Shown here: positions 57,962-64,000 of the stretch, in pieces | How positions within the stretch are numbered: the stretch's first letter is position 1 | How the letters are laid out: the number at the start of each line of letters is the position of its first letter | Source: Limnoperna fortunei | Taxonomy: Eukaryota; Mollusca; Bivalvia; Mytilida; Modiolidae | Assembly (NCBI GenBank): GCA_944474755.1 | Contig: OX104120.1 | Coordinates: 43,876,067-43,940,066, forward strand | Length of the DNA: 64,000 nucleotides | Direction: 5' to 3' | Notes under the pieces: model-generated | Databases searched by the model: none | Told to the model about the DNA's origin: nothing | Seen by the model: only the letters and a program-made list of their open reading frames with translations | Made by a program: the position numbers and the translations under genes

Positions 57962-58517
57962 TTAAACTATGAGAAACCTTTTTGGTTTTCTGATTAAAGA
58001 AAAGACATGCGGTAGTACGTTTTCATATTGTTCAGTTGAAAGTGTGTTAGATTTACCAAGAAGTACCATAAAGTATGACCCAATTGAGATCGCGAAGTAG
58101 TTTTTGTCCAGCTGCGTGATAAGTTAGACATTCTAGGAAGTAATGATAAGCGGTCTCAAGGTTTGCACCACAGTTACAGTTAGGTCGTTGCACAATATTA
58201 ACTTTAAATAAGTCATTATTCAAGAAAGAGGATGAACATCTAAGTTGGGTTAAAATTATATTCAGATTTCTTGGTCCACTATAAAAATGATTTGGTACCT
58301 TAGATTTAATAGAAAAGGTTAATAGTTCACTTTTAAACTTAAACTTGCTAACAATATTTCGGATATTCTCCTTAAGTCCATTCCACATTCGCGATGTGGA
58401 TGGAAAAAAAGAGTTTGATGTTATGGAAAGTCTGCAGAAATGCACAATTAAGTCGCTTCCGTTACGAAGTGGATATACAGTAGTAGACTGAATCGAAGGA
58501 GGTAGTAAATTACACAA
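57962..58517 (-). pseudogene. LINE ORF2 C-terminal region with Cys-His motif
   Basis: Encodes SNSFFPSTSRMWNGLKENIR, FYSGPRNLNIILTQLRC, SSFLNNDLF and the zinc-knuckle-like CNCGANLETAYHYFLEC, the usual ending of APE-type ORF2 proteins. A frameshift near 58066 changes frame; the other frame continues with STEQYENVLPHVFSLI and ends at the stop 57962-57964. Confidence 0.85.
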
Positions 58518-58899
58518 ATATTCGGGGCTCTATTGTTGTAAATAGAATGAAATAGCTGAAGTTGTTTTACGTTTTCTTCGGGTTTCGAGATTTTTCCACC
58601 CAATTTCGTTATAGATTACCGAGGAACTAGTGAAGATTGGTAAACCAGTGATGATTCTCGCAGCATCTAGGTGTAATCGCCCTAGTTTGTTAAAGTTTAT
58701 AGCACCACAATTGTCCCACAGTTCAGATGCATATTCAAAGAGTTTTTCGAGATTTCTTCTACAAAGTTTATACTTAAGTTAAATGTTTACATATTGAGTC
58801 AATAGTAAAAAGGACCACACCCAAATGTTTGCATTTGTGTGTTTTACTTAAGGAAACAGTCTGGCCATTTAATTCGAACCTCGTGTCTTGTATTGGCAA

Positions 58900-59671
58900 A
58901 TTAGAAAACATCATTATTTAAGTTTTGTCTGGATTGAAGCACATCAGCCGTTTCTTTGACCATGTGTCAAGTTTAATAAGATCGCGGTCTATAACATTTT
59001 TAACCAGATTGAGATCTTTATTTGAATTTCCAAACGACGTATCTGCGATAAGCCTGCAAAGTTATACAAGATTATCAGCTATATCATTCATATAGATTAT
59101 AAATAGGTGTGGATCGAGAACTGAACCTTGTGGTACTCCTGCTGTGATGTCGCAAAGGGTTAACGACGACTCGTTTAAAAGGACTTTTTGTTTTCTCCCT
59201 ATCAGATAGATAACCTTTAAACCATTCCAAAATCCCCCCTTTAAATCCATATGATTTCATTTTATGTATCAGTCCTCTATGCCAAACTTTGTCAAATGCC
59301 TCCGAAAAGTCGCAAAAGACAAAACAGTTAATTTCTTTTTGTTCGAGTGAGTTAAGAATAGAGTTATACATTTCGAGCAGTTGATGTACAGTAGATCGAC
59401 CGGGGCGAAATCCGGATTGATAATTATAGAGTAATTTGTTGGTATGAAGATGGTTGTAAACATGTTTGTAAATTATACGTTCCATTAGTTTTCCAACGCA
59501 GCCTTTTAGAGAGATTGGTCTGTAGTTTGAGGGTAGAGACGAGTCTCCTTTCTTAAAGATTGTCGTAACATTTGATAATTTCCAATTAACAGGGAACTCT
59601 TTGTTAGTTAATGATTTATTTAAGATTATTTGTAAAAGGAGTGCTATTTTTTCGGGACAGAGTTTTAGCAT
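58900..59671 (-). pseudogene. LINE reverse transcriptase core, with damaged active site
   Basis: 59671 to about 59175 encodes WKLSNVTTIFKKGD, NYRPISLKGCVGKLMER, YQSGFRPGRSTVHQLLE and FCDFSEAFDKVWH (first catalytic Asp). A frameshift follows near 59180, and the adjacent frame gives TAGVPQGSVLDPHLFIIYMN. Where the F/YADD box should follow, the sequence reads a TAA stop then LCRLIADTSF: one Asp of the pair is gone. Further on, the reading DLIKLDTWSKKRLMCFNPDKT-type segment (about 58930-59000) is still recognisable. The linker upstream of the first segment (59690-60290) is also recognisable, for example IQILKPNKASGPDKIS. Confidence 0.85.
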
Positions 59672-60296
59672 GCGGTGGCTTATATTTTATCTGGGCCTGA
59701 AGCTTTGTTTGGTTTAAGGATTTGAATTGTGTCAACGATTTCTTGAATTGCGATTTCGATTGATTCTATAGCATTGTCAGTCTTTGTAGGGAAGTTTGGT
59801 AGATCTATATTGCTGTCATCAACCGATGCTATTTGCGCAAAATATTTATTAAGCAATAGACACTTCTCGCCGTCGTTGTCAACAATATCACTAAACCTGT
59901 TTTCATTTGTTATGTTTTAATGGTGGAATAGATGGCGTACCTTTATTGGATTTAATTAGCATTTTCATTAATTTCCAATATGATTTTGAATCTGACGCAT
60001 TTTCAAGAATGAAATTATCTAAGTTATTTTCAAATTCTTCTCTTGGCGTTTTTTCTTAAAGTTAACATCACTTTCTCGGTTAAATTTTGTAATTCGGTTT
60101 CTTAATTGACTATTAAACCACGGTTTATCGTTTTTCCTAATGGTAACTTTTTTGATTGGTATACATTCAACGGCAATACCTAAGAGTTTGTCCGTAAAGA
60201 TTTGACAGCTTTCGTTAATATCTTTGTTTTCGAAAAGTTGTTCCTAATTAATTTCTTCAAGTTTGTCACTTAATTTATTTTTGTCCGTTTGACTAT

Positions 60297-60722
60297 AGAG
60301 TCATATTTTCCTTTTGAACGCAGGGACCAGTGCTCGACCCACAGAGCAGCCCAGTGCGTCTCCGGGTGGCGGATAGGGGAAACCCTCTTGTTGGGGGTTG
60401 TCAGGTCATAATACGGAAAGCCTGACCGCGCACTGTAGTGGGTAACGTGTTTGGAGATTGCCACGCTCCTTGCACGATAAAGACCCCTTTTGTAGATTTC
60501 GAAAAAAGAATACGCTCATTGTAGCCGCTACAAAAGGCTCAATTTTCCGCTCTTACCCAAAACTCCATATTTTTCCAGTGGCAGTCAAAATTGTAATCCC
60601 TGTGACCCATCCCACCCCCATTTTCCGTTGATTTATTGTTTTTTAACTTGTTCCCGTCCTGAATATAGCTGAAATACTGCTCGCTGGACGTAAAGCAGAC
60701 ATCCAATCAATCAATCAATCCT
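60297..60722 (+). mobile_element. AATC-tailed repeat inserted in the LINE
   Basis: Begins near GCAGGGACCAGTGCTCGACC, contains GGAAAGCCTGACCGCG, GTAGCCGCTACAAAAGGC and GAAATACTGCTCGCTGGACG, and ends in (AATC)n at 60704-60722. On the minus strand the LINE frame breaks off at about 60722 and resumes at about 60290, so this repeat landed inside ORF2 between endonuclease and RT. It is the longest copy of the family in the window. Class (SINE or LINE 3' end) unknown. Confidence 0.8.
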
Positions 60723-60724
60723 CT

Positions 60725-61437
60725 TGAATGAATTAGAATATGGCCTTGCAGACTGTAAAAACACCACGGCCGCATTATGATCACTTATATTTCTTGGATT
60801 TCAAATACGTCGGAGTTAAGTGGTTTAGGTTTTCCGTTACTATAATTGGATATAATAGTGTTCCATTCTGTTCGGTTACGCGCGTTGGTTTACCAATTAG
60901 ATTTCTCATGTTGAAAAGGTTAATTATGTCCAACAATTTGTTGTTGTGAGTTTTAAGGAGGTCTGAATTAAGGTCACCCGTGACCACGACATTTTCGTTC
61001 AATTGATATGCTAATTCTATTGAATGACTGAGACGATCCCAATAACCTTGATCGACCCACTGAGGTCTATATGTAATACATAATAATAAAGATGTTCCTC
61101 TTGCATTGATCGACACCCATAAACTTTCATCTTGACATTCAAGTTCGGTGATTCGAGAAAGTTGGATATCATCTTTAGCATATATTAATAAACCACCGCC
61201 TGCGTTGTTCCGATCTTTGTGTATTAAATTGCTAAACGATTCAAGTTCGATTTCGGCAATGTTCACGGATGGATCGAGGTGTGATTCTGTAATAGTTATG
61301 ATATCAAATTCTTCTGCAAAGTTTTGTAGGAAAGCAATTTTATTTCTAATGCTACGTATATTGAGGTTACATATATAGATAATTTTTTCTTGGAAGTTTG
61401 GGATTTCTGGACCAGGATTAGGTTTGACATTCCCTAT
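60725..61437 (-). pseudogene. LINE ORF2 N-terminus and APE endonuclease
   Basis: From 61437: GNVKPNPGPEIPNFQ, then YICNLNIRSIRNKIAFLQ (APE block I, LNIRS), FDIITITESHLDPS (block with catalytic Glu), AGGGLLIYAKD, CITYRP, VVTGDLNSD (GDxN block), LNHLT, and, after a frameshift near 60785, ISDHNAAVVFL (SDH block). Upstream of GNVK the frame is a hydrophobic stretch (TIFLLFVLHFILLI) reaching a stop without an ATG. The endonuclease would nick target DNA for target-primed reverse transcription. Confidence 0.85.
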
Positions 61438-62626
61438 CAGTAATATGAAATGGAGAACGAATAAAAGAAATATAGTGTTGGTCTTGGGGCAAACACTTTG
61501 GAGAATTTACAACAGACGAAGAGAAGCGAAGAGCGAATATTGGTAAGGAAAATATCTTTATAAGATACTTTAAATACATTTCTATTTATTTTGAGAGTTA
61601 GGTTTCCCATGCACAAATAAAACATTCCTATGGCTTCTCTGTACGATTGAATACTAACGCCTGCAATTGTGGAGTCAAACGTCGGTCTTCAACGAAATAC
61701 AGTGCAGGAATTGAATGAAAGACAACAGTTTATAAACACACAAGCGCACACACACACATGGAGAAAGTATATACATTCAACAGTGCCTTGAAAAAACATG
61801 ACAAATACAATGTATACAGAATAAACATTGATCAAATGCCAGATAAAATGTTCATGGAAATGGATTGAAAAGAGACACGATGACTGAAATGGGATTATGA
61901 TTTTGAAGGTGGCTGTCCTAGGGGCGGTGGGGGGGGGGCGAGTGTAATTTTATTAATTGAGATATTACTAACAATACAGAAGAATATTTGTTTGCTTTTT
62001 TTCAACAACTTAAATATTTATATATATTATATAAATATATGTAGTACACATATGCGTACAGTTACATGTATATATAGGAATAAGTTTATTGCAAATTTGC
62101 AATTTTTAAATTAGCAAATTTTAACTCAGTTCTAAAGGCTATTGTAGAAAGAAAAACAAAAACAGAAACTAAACAAAAATTGTATTACAGAAATATTGTC
62201 AATATGTATAGATTAGTGAGAAGTAATAAAGAACCAAGTGAGTGGTCTGATTGTAACAATAGTGATCAACCAGGACTGAATAGATGTGAAGGTCATTTCA
62301 AGTAAAAACAACTGGTGTCTTCCGCGAGGTCCGCTTTGAATATTGTAAACAAGATTAGAAAGTTTGTATATGATTAAGGAAAAAGTTAAAGTTTAAAAAT
62401 GGAAAGCCGCTTAATAAAAAGTGTAGAATCTATGAATAACAAGATGAAAAATAAATGGATAAACAAACGAACAAATAAATGAATGAATGAATATATGATT
62501 TCAATAAAGGATGAAATAAAATGAGTGAAAGGATGAATGAAATCCAATACATTTTATGAACCATTATGCTACTACTAAACTAAGTATTTTAGTCAGTTTT
62601 ATGCTCTTTTAAACAATTTCTATAGT
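61438..62626. other. Spacer between LINE ORF2 and ORF1
   Basis: No conserved frame. It contains a poly-G run at 61928-61938, a TA-rich run at 62010-62040 and GAAT/GAAC-type low-complexity DNA at 62455-62545. The length is large for a LINE inter-ORF spacer, so another insertion may be hidden here. Confidence 0.5.
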
Positions 62627-63236
62627 TTATGAGTAAGCGTCTTGTTCTGTTTGATCAACCTGTAGGTCTTGGAGTTGATTTGCGTTAGCTTCTGGATAAT
62701 CTGAGTGAGCTGAGTGGCTTTGTGTTAGTGATGTTCTGCGGTTGGCTAAGTTCATTCGGGCTCGTTGTTCAACGTTCTCTACATGCTGGAAAGATGTAAC
62801 GAGTCTCTTTCTGCCAGTCGGCTTTTCTTTAAAATAGATTCTTCCATCCTGTGTCCAATATGCTTCAATTAAATTTTCATATTTTAGTTTGGCTAATTGT
62901 TTTGTTAGATCAGTTCTGAATTTAGTGAGATTTTCAGTGATGAAAATATTGTTATCATCATCTTTAAGCTTTTTCTTGTTGATATAGACCATATTTCTTG
63001 TGCGGTAGGACATAAATCTCGCACTAACTTGGGCATTTCCATTCTTGGCTTTCCCTATAGTGTGGGATCTGCTGATATCATTGGTATTAAGATCAAGGCC
63101 TAGCTTCTGATTACAAACATCTAATACTAGGTCATCAGTGCTTGATTTTGCCATGACCATCAGTTGGGACAGTGATGTTGAGAAACCTTAAGCTGGTTCT
63201 TCGACTGTATTGTTCTTGATGTTCTAGTCGATTTAT
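62627..63236 (-). pseudogene. LINE ORF1 (L1-type RNA-binding protein), frameshifted
   Basis: About 63236-63160 encodes LEHQEQYSRRTSLRFLNI (the coiled-coil/RRM junction LE..sRR.nLr of L1-type ORF1). A frameshift near 63158 leads into 63160-62627: DLVLDVCNQKLGLDL, DISRSHTIG, SARFMSYRTRNMVYINKKKL and YWTQDGRIYFKEK. These are the RRM and C-terminal domain features of ORF1 RNA-chaperone proteins, which coat LINE RNA. The remaining N-terminal coiled coil was not found upstream, so the 5' end is truncated or decayed. Confidence 0.8.
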
Positions 63237-63731
63237 GATTTATATGCATGCTCATATATACACCATCTAAATCAGTAATGTACTTATGTAGATGAGGCAA
63301 ATTTCAAACTTTGTGCAATTTAAAATTCTTTGAAGATTTGTCACTGATCTGATATGATGTTAATACAAAATGTTAAGTAAGTGCATACATGTATTTGCAA
63401 TATATTTTCTGTTGCTTGCCGCTGAAATGAATAGTCCAATTTCTTATAACAATTTTCCTAACAGAACAACATAATGTTCTGAAAAACGGTTATCTAACAG
63501 AAACATATGTAATAAAAGAACTTTAGAAGTGCAATGCAAATTTGTGTTTCAGTTCTAATTGAAATACTAGATTTTTATAATCCAATAAATATTACTCATT
63601 TACATAAATATGATCTTAAGTGAGCACTGTATACTTATATTGTTATGTGTAAGTAATGAACTTTTTACTACATTTGGTAAACTTAAATTAGTTATAGGAT
63701 AATTAATTGGGCGGAGTGAATATTCAAAATA
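63237..63731. other. Non-genic stretch upstream of the LINE
   Basis: AT-rich, no frame or repeat recognised. Confidence 0.5.
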
Positions 63732-63838
63732 TGATCACGAGTGCCGCATAACGCATCTGATTAAACGAGTGCGCGGAAATTGTTCCGCGCACGAGTTTAA
63801 TCTGCTGCTTTATGCGGCACGATTTATTACATAGATCA
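63732..63838. repeat. GC-rich foldback hairpin
   Basis: GTGCCGCATAA and GATTAAACGAGTGCGCGGAA on the left pair with TTCCGCGCACGAGTTTAATC and TTATGCGGCAC on the right, with a four-base ATTG loop; outer TGATC/GATCA also pair. The centre is much richer in G and C than its surroundings. MITE-like. Confidence 0.88.
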
Positions 63839-64000
63839 AAATTGTTTTCGTAAAATTTTGATGCTTAATCCTAAATTTTATGAACGCGGATGAATATCTG
63901 TATAGTACAAACCCAACTGCAACTTTGGCGGGAAAAAAACCCGAGAGTGAAAATGATTGATAATTTTCACATGTGATTTACCGTGATTTCTGTCACTCGG

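Larger units (their letters stand above)
57962..63236 (-). mobile_element. APE-type non-LTR retrotransposon (LINE), degenerate, nearly full-length
   Basis: In transcription order: ORF1 (63236-62627), a spacer, ORF2 endonuclease (61437-60725), an inserted repeat (60722-60297), the linker and RT (60290-58900), and the C-terminal region (58517-57962). ORF1 resembles L1-type ORF1 proteins; ORF2 has APE endonuclease, RT and a C-terminal Cys-His segment. Several frameshifts, at least one stop within the RT core, a missing catalytic Asp and a nested insertion make it inactive. Clade not resolved. Confidence 0.88.

Overview
The window looks like nuclear DNA from a marine invertebrate, most likely a bivalve mollusc. 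Three things point there: very AT-rich sequence, small exons with GT..AG introns of 0.1-3.3 kb, and repeat families of bivalve type (tRNA-headed SINEs ending in a GAAAGTGGCGTTAAAC-type tail plus CAAA repeats, and remnants of a retroelement whose protein has YDKR and SNVPxSPAY signatures). No tool was run. Species-level placement, possibly a mytilid, is inference.

Left half (1-38.7 kb): a tandem cluster of DHRS7-like short-chain dehydrogenase/reductase genes. Gene A (911-7211, 5' end outside the window) and gene B (19672-28972, complete, 8 coding exons, 317 aa) share exon sizes and phases exactly. Between them is a decayed exon (11055-11183) with flanking unit remnants. A third, 3' pseudogene unit lies at about 27-38.7 kb. 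Genes A and B carry different substitutions in core SDR motifs. Gene A has Phe for the catalytic Tyr. Gene B keeps Tyr and Lys but has NNAA for NNAG and CPA for CPG. The third unit is interrupted by a 5.85-kb CACTA-terminated DNA element (31837-37683, TAA duplications, about 0.5-kb inverted repeats). That element contains a MULE-like element with 8-bp target duplications, a SINE and an AATC-tailed repeat.

Middle (38.7-51.6 kb): a long stretch without recognisable genes, then a complete four-exon CD225/dispanin-family gene (44619-48351, 211 aa) with a Pro/Gln/Tyr-rich N-terminal half and two membrane segments. Its introns contain locally duplicated blocks. Young SINE copies and an AT microsatellite follow.

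Right part (51.6-63.3 kb): two decayed retrotransposons, both on the minus strand. The first is a DIRS/Ngaro-like tyrosine-recombinase element with an SGNH-hydrolase frame, a Cys/His gag-like piece, reverse transcriptase, RNase H and an integrase/recombinase N-terminus. The second is an APE-type LINE with ORF1, endonuclease, RT with a damaged active site and a C-terminal Cys-His region. It is interrupted by an AATC-tailed repeat. A 14-bp-flanked SINE lies between them. A GC-rich hairpin closes the window near 63.8 kb.

The host genes are the two DHRS7-like genes (membrane-anchored oxidoreductases, if active) and the CD225 gene. Nothing in the sequence links their functions. Most of the rest is repeat-derived or unrecognised.
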